Shown here one piece after another: positions 31,734 through 43,301 of a stretch of DNA of 64,000 nt. Position 1 is the stretch's first letter. The number at the start of each line of letters is the position of its first letter. The notes below the pieces were generated by a model. The model saw only the letters and a program-made list of their open reading frames with translations. It was not told the DNA's origin and made no database searches. A program made the position numbers and the translations under genes. The stretch comes from Diaporthe sp. PMI_573 (taxonomy: Eukaryota > Ascomycota > Sordariomycetes > Diaporthales > Diaporthaceae), in the NCBI GenBank assembly GCA_021399435.1, contig JAJTUP010000009.1:372001-436000 (forward strand). The letters are read 5' to 3'.

Positions 31734-33722
31734 TCATAGCCGCATCTAGACACACGGAGATGCCTCGCCGAGGAAGATGGGAGCTAGATGCATGTAGCCG
31801 CGCCCAGGTCCACCGACTAAGCTACATGTAGCCGCCCAGGACTGTCAGGGTCGTATTAGGGTTGCACAATCGCCCCTGTCCATCATTTTAGATGCAAGAA
31901 AGCTGCACAGCGAGAGTCCTCGTGATAACAGGGTCGCCTGTGACTGCGAAGTTGGAATAAGCTTCCACAAGAGTGCTTGATGGTGATTTGACAAGAACTT
32001 TTCTACTTGGCGCCTTGGCCACGGAAAGGCGGTGCGAACAGCAACAACCGTCTCCCCTTCTCTCCACATACTGCTCGGGTCTCTGGCGGTTGTCTACATT
32101 CAGGGCCGGGTCAGAATGCGGCGCTGCTAATTACTTGTATAAATGTCTAGTCCCGCTGTAGCTATGTCAGAGCGAGGAATACTGAGGCCTGTCCCCGCAC
32201 ATGTCTGCTGCCATCGTCGAGGTAGTCCAGAACACATGCTCCCAATCGAGGTGGGAGGATGATTTGTGATGTGAGATGTGATAAATGGCACCCTGCGGCT
32301 GGACAATATTCGGATGCTGCCGGATGACCGCAAAATCTTTCAGCCATGCACACTGCATGCTACCACTCAGCACCGCGCGTCGTATGCCAAGGGCGACCCA
32401 ATTTATTCATATTAACCGTGAACCGGTCGCATGGGTCTCCGGAATCCCTTCCGGCCCACCAACATTCCCTCTCCCCTAGCTGCACAAGCCGTGGGGGCCT
32501 CACGATGTTTCTCCTCGCCTCAAGCGCTACCCTCAGCCCGCGACCGTCTTGCCATTGACCCCATACTGAGCGGAACTTTTCCCGACTTATCCTTGATGCG
32601 AGCGTTTCCAAAGGGTGACTGCCAGCGTCCCTTCCCGTACTACACTGTCGCCTTGGTATTGGCCTTTACTCTTGGTATTGCTTTGCACTACCCAGACAAG
32701 TTGGCCTACCCGGCTATACAGTCAGCCCATCTTCGGGCAAGCATGTGGGATTCCCCAGGTGATCGCCACCTCGCCACAGGAACTGGGCTATACTGTGGCA
32801 AAGACGCACCTGGTGCATCGATCTCACGCTGTAATCGTATTCTCCAGAAGCACACATATTGTAACGAATTCAAGTTGTTTGTAGCTCGAGAGTCGTTGCT
32901 ACTCTAGGTCATGCATGTGACCACAAATCCTACAGTCCTCAAGTGCTGCCTCAGTATCCGACGGAATGTCGGATACACTGACCAGCACATTGTGGGATTT
33001 ATTTCCAACTGGCCACTGCTCCTCAATCCTTCCTGCCATGAGACCTTGCTGTCGAGTCTAAACCGTGACGTAGAGGAGTCAATAGAAACCCGTGAGCTTT
33101 ATGCTGAGAGGAGACCCTGAAGCAGCATCGTATCCAAGCAAACAGCACCGACTTCTTTACCCCCAACATCCTCCACATGGTCTATCTCTTCAATCCCACC
33201 CACCTTTGTAAGTGTGCAGGGGCGCATGAATTGTTGGGCGGCGCCGCGTCGGCCCGCCTGGTGTTACCCAACTGGAACATCTCCAACCGCGAGATGAGGT
33301 TGCAGCATGTTCAGACACCATGGGCAGCCGACCAGAGTCCCAATGGGGTATTCCGAGCCCTTGAATTTCCTTCTACTCCTGTGGACATGTTGAGTTGCTC
33401 TCACAGCCTTCAGTGTATAGCAGCCAGATGCTAAGGCCACAACTCAGTAACTACTGAGAACTGATCATACATCAAGGGTTACTAGGTCCTCATAGAGGCA
33501 GAGGTTTCCATTTCGAACATATGTTATGATTTTCAAGGCTCATCAACTATCCTAATCACTTCGCCCGCCGTTTCACCGCGGCAACTTACCATCAAGGCAA
33601 TGCCTTCCCGGAAGATTGCACTTTCAAAGGATTTGAAACAGTCAATGGTCATTAAATACAGGTGCATGGTACATTCCTCCATAGCTCAGAAGTTTATCCG
33701 GGGACATGCACCCTGTTTGACA

Positions 33723-34224
33723 TCAAACCCAACGGAACCATTGATCAAATGTTCTTAGGCATGTTTGTTTTACGAGCTCCAAATCATTTTTCCTTTCGAG
33801 TGAACTACAAGTGAGCGTCCCTTTCCAGTCGTAATGGACATCACCAGCTCCTTTGAGAACATGGCCATCGACTTTCCTCCACTGCAGATACAAATAAGTG
33901 CTCTGTTGTGACGATTTAGCCCTGTAGAATTTCTCCCAATGGTAAGGTTGGCGCTCGAGTCTTTACTATTCTCAAACGACAGCCATCGAAGGTATCTTTC
34001 ACATTGAATACCTTGGACTCGATGTCTTGATTTTTGACCCATTCCTTTTCAATTGCATCTACATCCCTGAGCTGATATGAGACTGAAGTGATAATTTCAA
34101 CAAAGTTTCGTTTTGGTTTACTACATGCACATGTACCCAGTTCACCATAGTAGACATTGGAATCAATGATGCTAACAGGGCTTGAGTCTGAAAGCAGGAT
34201 GGGGACTCTGTTCCTGGGCAGCAC
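33723..34224 (-). CDS. small unrecognised gene, partial model
   Basis: Two minus-strand coding stretches join cleanly: 34224-34005 or so (NVYYGELGTCACSKPKR through DTFDGCRLRI) and ~33940-33723 (STYLYLQWRKVDG through FDQWFRWV, stop). A 64-nt intron fits between them with donor GTAAAG, branch-like CTAA and acceptor CAACAG, all in phase 0. No ATG occurs in the upstream part, so a further 5' exon, probably around 34225-34550, is missing from the model. The product would be a roughly 150-170 aa hydrophilic protein with several cysteines. I do not recognise it. Confidence 0.4.
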
Positions 34225-34609
34225 CTGCGCGTTCTTTCAATTTATCTAGGTTCCTACATTTGCATGACAAAAGCATCCGAAGTTCTACTCCACAACAACC
34301 CAGTGCGGCCAGTGCAGTCAGTGCAGTCGTCCGATCTATCAAAACAAAGCAGGTAATGCTTGTCAGGGATACTGGCCAGTCACAACAATACAAGACTCCA
34401 AGGTTCTGGCGCCCTTGCACTTGCTTGGGGACGTCATAGCGAGGAGCGACCGCACAGCTGCTCAAAGTCAGTGCACTCCAAGTTCCCCGCAGACCACCTA
34501 ACCTAACCTCCGACACTTTAAAGTTGGGGGCCGCCTCACTGCAAGCCAAGACTTCCTACCGCAGCGCCTGGTTCGATATCAATCACTGGCCTTCACTTCT
34601 CAATCAATC

Positions 34610-36216
34610 ATGATACAACGAGCCTTGAGGCTGTTGATGGCTGTCGCCCTAGGCGTCGCGTCAGCGGTGCAATCGTGGCCCAACGGACCGTTTGTCACGG
34701 AGGGCTCCTCGATCCTCGATGCGGGTGGCAATCCAGTTACGTACGCGGGTGTGAATGTAGGTCCACCAGCACCTTGACTCTGCGAGAACTCACAAAGGTT
34801 TCATTTCGGGATGCTGGCTGACCTGATGGGCGCAGTGGCCAGGAGCTGCCGAGACTATGGTCCCGGAGGGCCTGCAGTACCAGTCGATCGAGACCATCGT
34901 GTCTAAGATCAAAAGCTTGGGCATAAACTCGATCAGGCTAACTTACGCTACCGAGTTGATCGATCAAATCTACACGAACAACATGACCGACATCTCGATC
35001 CAGCAGTCATTCATTGAAGCTTTGGGCCAGGACAACGGCACCGAGATCTTCAACAAAGTGGTCGACAAGAATCCGTCATTCAGTTCAAATACGACAAGGC
35101 TTCAGGTCTACGATGCCATTGCCGAGGAATGCGCTCGGCAGAGCATCTACGTCCATCTGGATAATCACGTCTCTCGGGCTTCATGGTGCTGTACCCCAAT
35201 CGATGGAAATTCCTGGTGGGGCGACACCTATTTCTCCCCTTCAAATTGGACGCGAGGCCTTGCCCACATGGCGGATCACGTAAGTCACGCTTCACTACGT
35301 TCCTGCCTGAAGTACGCTTCTTGTGCTAAGTGGTACACAGGGGAAGAACTGGACGAATCTGATGTCCATGTCACTCTACAACGAGCTGCGCCCTGCCTTT
35401 ACCATGCCTACTCTCGACAATTACACATGGGAGGTTTGGTATGACCAGGTAAAGAATGGCTCCAAAGCCATCAACTCTGCTAATCCAGATGTGCTCATTT
35501 TCCTCTCGGGAATCAACGGAGACGCCGATCTCTCCACGGTTGTGAATGGTGATGCCCTCGAGCCAAGCAACCAGACGTTCAACAGGTCCGATTTCGCCGG
35601 ATACGAGAACAAGCTGGTCCTAGAGCTGCACAGCTACGACTTTATCGTCAAAGTAGACAATTGCCCGCTCTACAACGAGAACCTCTTTGATAACGGATAC
35701 TCCGCGGTAAGAGATAACGCGACCAACAGGTTTCCTGTCATGATGACCGAGTTCGGCTTCGCCAACGACGCGACAACATGGAAGAACGACACATACGCCC
35801 AGTGCGTGCAGGCATTCCTCAAGGACCAGGTGCCGGACCAGGGCTGGATGATCTGGGTGATATCAGGCAGCTACTACGTCCGGCAGGGGAATCAGGACTC
35901 CGACGAGACGTGGGGGCTGCTGAACCACGACTGGTCGGACTGGAGGTCGCCAGAGTTCATCAACGGCGGCCTGAGGCCCCTGGTGAGTAACACACTCCGC
36001 AAAATTGCCCGAGGATAACAGGTTCTTTTTTTCTTACGCCTTCTTGAGATCGCGACCACGCTATCGGCTGTCAATACTTCGGCGCCTTCCGGTGGGACGA
36101 ACGGCTCGGCGAGCGCCACGGGCTCCGAGTCAGTGGCATCGGCCAGTCGGATAAGGGTTTTGCAGATTGCCATCCTGACCACTCTGGGGGTTGGCATGGC
36201 CGGAAGTTTATTTTGA
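34610..36216 (+). CDS. GH5 family glycoside hydrolase, probably GPI-anchored
   Basis: Predicted secreted 475-aa GH5-type cellulase or glucanase. Exons: 34610-34756, 34836-35279, 35341-35982, 36022-36216; all phases agree. A signal peptide (LLMAVALGVASAVQS) precedes the barrel. Catalytic residues: SLYNEL (acid/base Glu after Asn) and MMTEFGF (nucleophile Glu); GINSIRLTYA and HLDNHVS are also GH5-like. Many Asn-linked glycosylation sequons occur. The last exon adds a Ser/Thr/Ala-rich stretch and a hydrophobic end (LQIAILTTLGVGMAGSLF), the layout of a GPI-anchor signal. Skipping that splice would instead end at the stop after KIARG with no anchor. Substrate (beta-1,4- or beta-1,3-glucan) is unresolved. 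Confidence 0.85.
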
Positions 36217-37155
36217 GTGAATTCGAGGTGCTCTCCTCCAAGGCACTTGAATGATTAGCATGCGCGACTCGTACATCTGGACTTTCGTTGGGATATCCTG
36301 GTGATTGGTTGAGCTGCTCCAATCCCGTTTCATAGTTGCATTGTGGTCAATTTCTTCCTTGGCCGGATATCACGTGTACTATACCCAAGACCTTTCCTGC
36401 TCATTCCCTCCATCAAGGTAGATTTTAGAGTTTGCTGCTGGCAAATATGCGCGCAGCAGTAACGATGACTTTCATACTAGAATCTTCTCCCCCACCTCGT
36501 CTTCCCTGCCGGATCAATGCAGTTTGGTCGTGGGAGCGTGCAAAGTACGTTGCAGGGACTCTTTCTATGGTCATATTGGACCAGGGACAGCTGTGCAACA
36601 CCAGCGGATCTTTCGCCATCGTCAGCACTTGCGACCGGATCCGGCAAGGCCGTAATGGGCCGTCGTATTGGCGCGAGTGGGCCACACCCACGAGTCAACC
36701 GGTTTCAATTCCGGATATAATTTTTGTGACGACGACAACTGTCAACCACCCAAGCTCGAACTTCCACTTGGAGCAGATGCAAGTTCTCCACTAACCCTGT
36801 TCAATACCACGTGTTTGCGTGTGGTCGCCCCATGATATCGGAGCTCTACACACTCTGGATGAATTGGCATCTTGGTACCGTCGGATATACTAATTTGGAG
36901 CGGAGAACCAACAGAATCCTCGGGCCCAATTGGAGCTTAGAGAGAGAGGGGCGGGCCCACATCATCATTTCTTGCCTATGTGTATCGTTTGATTCCCACG
37001 TTGCCAGAGGTTCACCTGCATCACCTCGGCCAGCCAAGCCGTAATGACCAAGTCGCCACCTGCCAGCCTCAAAGCTTACTAGAGCCTAAAGGGATGCTGC
37101 AACGTCGAATCGTCCGTCAATGTAGCCGTCCAGGCGTCTCTCCCCTTTGCTTACG
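36217..37155. other. intergenic region
   Basis: 939 bp between the GH5 gene and the methyltransferase. Short overlapping frames only; nothing supported. Confidence 0.5.
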
Positions 37156-38317
37156 ATGAGCGACCACCTCTCCGGAGATTCCGAGCCCCCGTCACCAGAA
37201 GAATCAGAAGCAGAGAGTCCCGGCCGAGAAGCTGTGGCCGAGGGTTCAGCGGCTCCGGGCACGCACAACGATGACCAAGATCATGATTTCGACTCGGACA
37301 GCGTCGCCGACTCGGCGATCGAGACTGATATTCTGTCGACAATGACGGCGCCGGACGAATTCTTTTCATTTATCGAGGAGAATGGCAGGACATACCACAG
37401 CTACAAAGCTTCAAGTAAGCTGACATTACCCCAAATCACATGTGACTACTGACCAAACCCACCTTTAGAATACCTACTCCCAAATGATACTAGGGAACAA
37501 GAGAGAATGGACCTGCAGCATCTCCTGTATCTGGAAACAACGCATGGGAAGCTGTTCCTCGCCCCGCTGCGCGAGAATCCAAGGAGGTGCCTGGACTTAA
37601 TGACAGGAACGGGGAATTGGGCGATCGACTTTGCCGACGCTTTTCCGATGTGCGACGTGTTGGGGACGGATCTCAGCCCGATACAACCGCAATACGTCCC
37701 TGTCAACTGCCGGTATGTCAAAAATTACGCGCCGGAAAAATCACAAAGATCACAACTTCTGACGGATGGGAGCAACAAGGTTCGAGGTGGATGACGCTGA
37801 GGACCAGTGGAACTTCCGGACCAAATTCGACCTCATCCACGCACGGGCATCGGTTCTATGCTGGCGCAACTATGCCGCGTTTGTCGATGAGGCCTACGAG
37901 GCGTTGGAACCTGGCGGATGGCTCGAGATGCAGGAGTTCAACCACAGGCCGGTGTTCCATGGCGAGGCCTCCAATAGGAGCGCGATCAAGAAGTATTGCG
38001 ATCTCATCGTGCGGGGCGCGCAGAGCCAGGGCGTAAGTGTCCATGGTTTCATGGATATGAAAAACCTCATGACAGCGAGGGGTTTTATAAACATTGAAGA
38101 AAAGCGGTTTGTATGGCCGCTGGGGACGTGGGCAAAAGGGCGTCATCATCGGAATCTTGGGATCCTGTTGAAGCAGAACTTCCTCATGGTCGTCGAGGCC
38201 CTCGCCCTCCGGCCTCTTTCTCGCCTCGGGTGGTCTCAGGAAGAGATCCAGGTCCTACTAGCGGAGGTGCGGCAAGAGCTTCGAGACAACAGCGTCGATG
38301 GCTCTGCAGAAATGTAG
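37156..38317 (+). CDS. LaeA-like SAM-dependent methyltransferase
   Basis: Predicted 346-aa class I methyltransferase of the fungal LaeA-like group. Exons: 37156-37414, 37469-37712, 37780-38317; the sum is a multiple of three. The ATG at 37156 is preferred to an upstream TTG. After an acidic, low-complexity N-terminus (~60 residues) the core shows EEN-GRTYHSYK, the SAM motif I LDLMTGTGNWAIDFAD, acidic motif VLGTDLSPIQP, RFEVDDAEDQW, FDLIHARAS and LEPGGWLEMQE. Such proteins are numerous in filamentous fungi; only a few, such as LaeA, are shown to act with Velvet proteins on secondary metabolism. It lies next to a cytochrome P450, but no biosynthetic backbone gene is present here. Confidence 0.88.
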
Positions 38318-39039
38318 GACGGACAACACCGGCCCTGTTCTTGATCCATGTGCTCCGGCTAACATAAATCATAGTATTTTTATCTATGGTCAAAAGCCCC
38401 AGGCTAATACCTCAGAAGCATAAAGCGGTTTCGTGAGGTGTTCATCTCATCTGCAGGCAAAGTTCATCTACCCATGATCAGCTTCGAGCACCAAAGAGCA
38501 CTTGAGCACAAAGAGGCTACAAGCGCGATGGAGACACGCAACGTCTGAAGAGACGAAAGTACACGGCAAATTTGGTGGCAGTGAAAGGGGTTGCGGACGA
38601 CGCGGAGGCCGCACAACGGCGGGAAAACGAAGATCAATGGAAATCAACATACTGTACAAACCAACAAGTCACCAGAAAAGCGTCGATTCACCCTCACCCC
38701 GACTCGCATGCAAGTCCGCCGAATTGTCTACCAAATAAGCAATTCTGACTCGATGCGTCCGCAACCGTATTCGCTTGCTTCCGCAACCTTAATGAGCTGG
38801 CGGCGGGGAACGGCGTGCCAATGGATGAAACAAGATGGAAACTGCATATACTACAGCATGCGGGGACGGCTGCACAAGGTGCGCGGCAGCATGAAATGTT
38901 GCTTTTGAGCAGCGCAACGTTTGAAGTACGAGTACGAGTACGGTTGCCTTGCGTGTATATAAAAATCATTGGCCCGCGGTAGATCAGCCAAGGAGTTAAT
39001 TACCCCATTATATTTTCTTCATCCTATGCCTCTGCCAAA
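38318..39039. other. intergenic region with P450 promoter
   Basis: 722 bp. A TATA-like gtatataaaa lies at 38955-38964, about 80 bp before the P450 ATG on the plus strand. Otherwise nothing is seen. Confidence 0.5.
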
Positions 39040-40830
39040 ATGATTCAACTGCAGCATCTCCGATTCCCTAGCACGGCGACGTTGGTCGGGCTCGCATTTG
39101 GTACTGTATGTCTGGCAAGCCCATGCGACTCAACCTGTGAAGATGCTGAACTCATCTGTAGAGTATTCTATTCTGTATCGCGCAATGTGTCTATCGGCGC
39201 TTCTTCCATCCTCTGGCCAAATTCCCAGGACCGGTGGCTGCTTCATTGACCGAGGCCAGTCCCTCCTCCACGAGTGCCAAAACAAGGCAGCTTATTCTGA
39301 CTAAAACTTTTTGTAGATATGGAAATGGAAATCCCTCATGTCGGGAAGAAACGTCTTTGAGTTTCAGGAACTACACGAAAAGTACGGTACGTTTACATGG
39401 GACCGCCATTTCCTCCCTTCCCGCATGTGAAACTGATGAAGCTCAGGCGATGTCATACGAATTGCACCCGACGAGTTGTCCTTCGCGTCTGTCCAGGCCT
39501 ACCGTGACATCTACGGCCACAAGACGACGGGCAAGGAGAGGTTCCTGAAGTCAGACGCCTACGACACCCCGGAGCCTCGATTATCGTCAGTGAGGGATCC
39601 TGCCGTGCACGCGTCGCAGCGCAAGGCCCTGTCACACGCTTTCAGTGCTAGAGCCCTGCGAGACCAGGAAGACGTGGTCCACGAGTACGTCGACCTGCTC
39701 GTCAAGCAGCTGGGTAATTTTGGTGTGGGCGGGCTCAAGCCCATCAATATCACCGATGCGTATAACTGGCTTACTTTTGATGTCATTGGTGAGTCCGAAC
39801 CAACCGTATACTAAGAGCTCTGCTGATCCATTTATTCTAGGTGATCTCTCTTTCGGGGAGCCTTTCGGTGCTCTGGCGAGCGGCTCGAACCATTGGGTGA
39901 AGCTGGTCCTGGACTCGGTGATATTTGAGGGCCTTTCTGAAAGATTCAAGAAGCAGTCCTGGCTGAAGTTCGTCATCCCTTTCCTCTTGGGGTCCAAGAC
40001 GCTAGGGGAATGGAAGAAGAATTCTGTCGAGTACTTGTCCTTGTCAAGGGAGAAGGCCAGGAAACGAATGGAAACGGGAGACTCCCTGAAACGGCAAGAC
40101 TTCTTCGGACATCTGATCAAGAAGAAGGAGATCAGTCAAGAATACTTGATGGGGAATGCGCAGATGCTGCTCGCCGCAGGCTCGGAAACCACGGCCACTG
40201 CCCTTGCGGGTACGACATGGTACTTGCTCAAGAATCAGGACTGCCTCCGAAAATTGACAGTAGAGATTCGGGAATCCTTCAAGTCGACGGATGACATCAC
40301 TGGCGATTCCACCGCCAGGTGTGAGTATCTTCATGGGGTTGTCGAAGAAGGCCTCAGGCTGTTCCCACCCGTTGCCGCCGGACTGCCCCGCGTCAGCCCA
40401 GGCGCCTTGATCGATGGCCAGTATGTCCCTGCTGGTTACATTGTCGCTTGTGAGAACTACCCTCTGGCCAGGGACCCTCGCCATTGGGTCAATCCGGACT
40501 TGTTCCGACCGGAAAGGTGGATTGGGCAGGGGCTCGGAGATGACAAGAGGGCATTTCAGCCATTTTCAAGGTAAGCGGACCCGTGTGACGCCGGGGGACC
40601 CATTTGAGCCTCAAATTAGCTGATAACCCTTTCACAGCGGCCCACGTGCCTGTTTGGGAATCAACTTGGCGTATCTTGAACTTCGAATCACTCTGGCAAA
40701 GATCATCTTTTCATATGACTTGGAGCTGGTGTCTCGTGAGATCGAGGACTGGAACCGCTCATGCATATCATATGGCCTGTGGAAGAAGCCCGCCCTGCTG
40801 GTCAAGTTTCATCCTAGAAAGGTTGCATAG
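39040..40830 (+). CDS. cytochrome P450 monooxygenase
   Basis: Predicted microsomal P450. Supported exons: 39040-39105, 39162 to ~39257, 39317-39386, 39447-39788, 39841-40570, 40637-40830. The N-terminal hydrophobic anchor spans exons 1-2 (ending ILFCIAQCV), followed by FFHPLAKFPGP. Core motifs: I-helix LLAAGSETTATA, K-helix EEGLRLFPP, PERF-region PDLFRPERW, and heme-binding QPFSSGPRACLG with the cysteine ligand, split by an intron. The junction between exons 2 and 3 is unresolved: no donor with matching phase is obvious, and about 20 residues usual after the PGP motif may be missing. All catalytic motifs are intact. Substrate unknown. Next to a LaeA-like methyltransferase. Confidence 0.85.
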
Positions 40831-41016
40831 TTATGTACCTTCCATTCTCTAAGGCGGTCTGATTCGAAGCGGCCTGAGGTGCACGCAGCCGGGTCAAAAT
40901 TTTGCAACACAATCCTTTATGAAATGAATGGGTTTTCAATGCCACAAAAGAATAATCCTGGATATATTCGGATGGCTCTCTTCTTGGCCGAGTCTGCAAT
41001 CTCCTCATGACACCAG

Positions 41017-43013
41017 CTAGCTCTTGTCTCCCCCAGCCAACGTGGTCTCAACCTGGCTGTCATTGACACCAGTGTCCTCGGTGTTACCAGGGACATCTTC
41101 GGCTAGGAGCGTCTTGTACGGAGGAACGAGCAGACATAGGACTAGATATATGCCCCCCGATATGAACGTTCCTGTCAACCACGATGCTCTGTCTGTGCCC
41201 ATGTCGGTCAATGAGTGAAAAGTGGTGGAAACAGTGATACAAGAAAAACTTACAAAAGTATGAGTAGTTCCCGATATCGATGCTATTATCAATGGCGTGG
41301 ATCAAGCCTGGAAGGTTAATGGGAACCGCTACCAGCAAAGTGATTAACGCTCTCCAGTTGACACCGTATGAGTGTCGATAGATGCCGCCGTTCTGGTACA
41401 GCATGGGGACGTGGAGCCGGCGACGACGGATGAGCCAGTAGTCACAGATCTGCCCCTCATCATTAACATTGTCTTCAAAATTCTATCTCGCTCGTTGTCA
41501 GGACTCAAGATAACACACCATGATGGCTACCACTGGAGCAAGTACAATAATGTACCCGCTGAGGAACGTGGTCAGACTTTTAGCACTGGCTTGGATTTTC
41601 CAAGGACACGTCGCCCAGCCTCCAATAAAAGCAGTCAAGATCGCTCCTCTCCGGATGTTCAACCACCGTGGCATAAGAAACGCAAGATCATTGCTCGTTG
41701 CGATGGAATTCGTCGAGATATTCGTGCCCAACGTCGCGAGACCGAATGCCAACGCACAGAAGAATGCGGCAGCACGATTTGTCCACAGGCCGATGATAGA
41801 GGTTGGATCCCAGTACAAAGTGCCATAGATGGACTGGCCCGCCGATGCGATGACTATTCCAATGAATGAGAAACTCCAATAGACTATTGGAATGAATAGC
41901 AGTTGCCAATAGGCTACTGACGGTTTGTTCCCGTAGCGAGTGAGGTCAGACTGTCAGAGACATTCGATTAGCATTCCTAGCGGGTCAGAACAACTTCGGG
42001 AGTTCATCCAACTTGCTATATTCAAGGCGAGCGTAGTCTTTCCACTGACTGCCAAGTTTATACTCATCACCCAGGCCCAACTCCTAACATTTCCAGATAC
42101 GCTTGCACGCTGCGAGAAAATCGGCCCAACTCCGTCCGTCTTGACGGCCCAACCAAGCATCACGAAGGCAGCTACTACGGCACACACTGATTTGATCAAG
42201 AAGAGCCACTTCATCTTCCTGGGATTGATCAGTAGCAGGGGGAATTGAACTGCATGATGGATTAGCTGGACCGCTTCGTGGCAAGACTATGACCAACTTG
42301 AATTTACCCACACATCCAAAAGACGAAGTAAGCAATCAATTTGTTACTTTGAATTCTCGAAGATAGGGCCAAGTTGTTTGGAAATTCTCTTAGACTCGGC
42401 CAAATTGATTCGAGCATGATGAGCATGCAGGAGGCGCCGATATATGTGTTTATGCTGCAAATGTTATTAGCTCGTCAGATCTTTGACCGCCTCATATTTA
42501 CTCTTGTAAGCCGGACTCCTACCCAAAGTATATTAGACCTAGCACGAGGCGAGAAGCCACAGCAAAGTACGAAAAGTAAAAGCCCATCGACGCTCTCGAT
42601 GCGATTGAGAAGGGAACATGGTGAGTGGAACCAATTGCACCATTCAGGGCCACAGTCATGCCGATAAGAACATTTCCAATGGCACTGTTAGGGAGATTAG
42701 CATTAGGTATTGACGAGATACCGGCGCTCATCCGGACTGACATAGCTGCAGATGCTTCACGCCAGCTGAGTCCCAAGGCGAGAATTGACCCGGCCTGCTG
42801 CATCGTCCCCACGTTTGCGCCGTCGGCCAGCCACAGCCAGAGGTAGTCGATTTCCTTCCATGTTCTCATATCAGGCGCCACCACATCGACGTCCTCGTTC
42901 GACCATCCATCCCGTGTTGCGAAGGATGCCCTTGGTGTCTCGAGCCTCCAGTAGTCCAGGCTCCACCAGGTCTTAGACTTGGGACCGCCTGACAGTACGA
43001 ACGGCGTGCCCAT
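41017..43013 (-). CDS. NCS1-family nucleobase/allantoin-type permease
   Basis: Predicted plasma-membrane permease of the nucleobase:cation symporter-1 family with about 12 TM segments. The ATG is at 43013. Family motifs: WSNEDVDVVAPDMRTW at the N-terminus, YLWLWLADGANVGTMQQAGSI, ASRASMGFYFSYFAV, LNISDLTRYG (consensus LNIPDFTRYA) and YGVNWRALITLLVAV. Several introns split the gene; the intron 42016-41951 is of GC-AG type (donor GCAAGT), needed to join LNI to SDLTRYG in frame. A donor GTAAGT and acceptor CACAG near 41265-41200 join the last exon, which ends SQVETTLAGGDKS. Substrate could be uracil, allantoin, a nucleoside or thiamine. Its start faces a PfkB kinase across 288 bp. Confidence 0.85.
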
Positions 43014-43301
43014 TGTGGAGCATAGAAAAACACAGACTGAAGAGGATCGAGAATGACAGTTATATGCAATTAGTTTCGAGAGTCTGAACGCAGAATATGC
43101 TGCGTAGTGCAATTCGTGTCGTATCTGGATTGCTAAGACTCCCGAAGTCGTTGAACTGACCTATCTATTCCCCAATGCCGGCTCCGCCGAACCGGCAAGA
43201 ACTTTGTGCAACTTCCACAAATCAACAAGCGCATCATCTCACTCTTCCTTTGACCTCACACCACCTTGTACACCGCTGCTACCCAGCCAGATAATCGGGC
43301 A
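43014..43301. promoter_or_regulatory. short bidirectional promoter between permease and PfkB kinase
   Basis: The two ATGs are only 288 bp apart and face outward, so regulation may be shared. No known motif is claimed. Confidence 0.5.

Larger units (their letters stand above)
30958..33722. other. long intergenic region upstream of the cellobiohydrolase
   Basis: 2.8 kb containing the cellulase promoter (31.0-32.0 kb). Beyond that, only short frames without motifs were found (for example 33177-33434). No tRNA or transposon was recognised. Confidence 0.45.

Noticed and set aside
33535..33811. Plus-strand frame with protein-like text and one TAA
   Set aside because: It overlaps antisense to the last exon of the spliced minus-strand gene, has no start codon or splice sites, and contains a stop. 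Kept only as a weaker alternative.
39105..39300. Nonsense mutation in the P450 N-terminus
   Set aside because: The stops lie in an intron: splicing 39105 to 39162 gives a proper hydrophobic anchor and the FFHPLAKFPGP motif. Only the next junction remains unclear.
37156..40830. Secondary-metabolite cluster (LaeA-like methyltransferase plus P450)
   Set aside because: No polyketide synthase, NRPS, terpene synthase or pathway regulator is present in the window; two adjacent tailoring-type genes are not enough.
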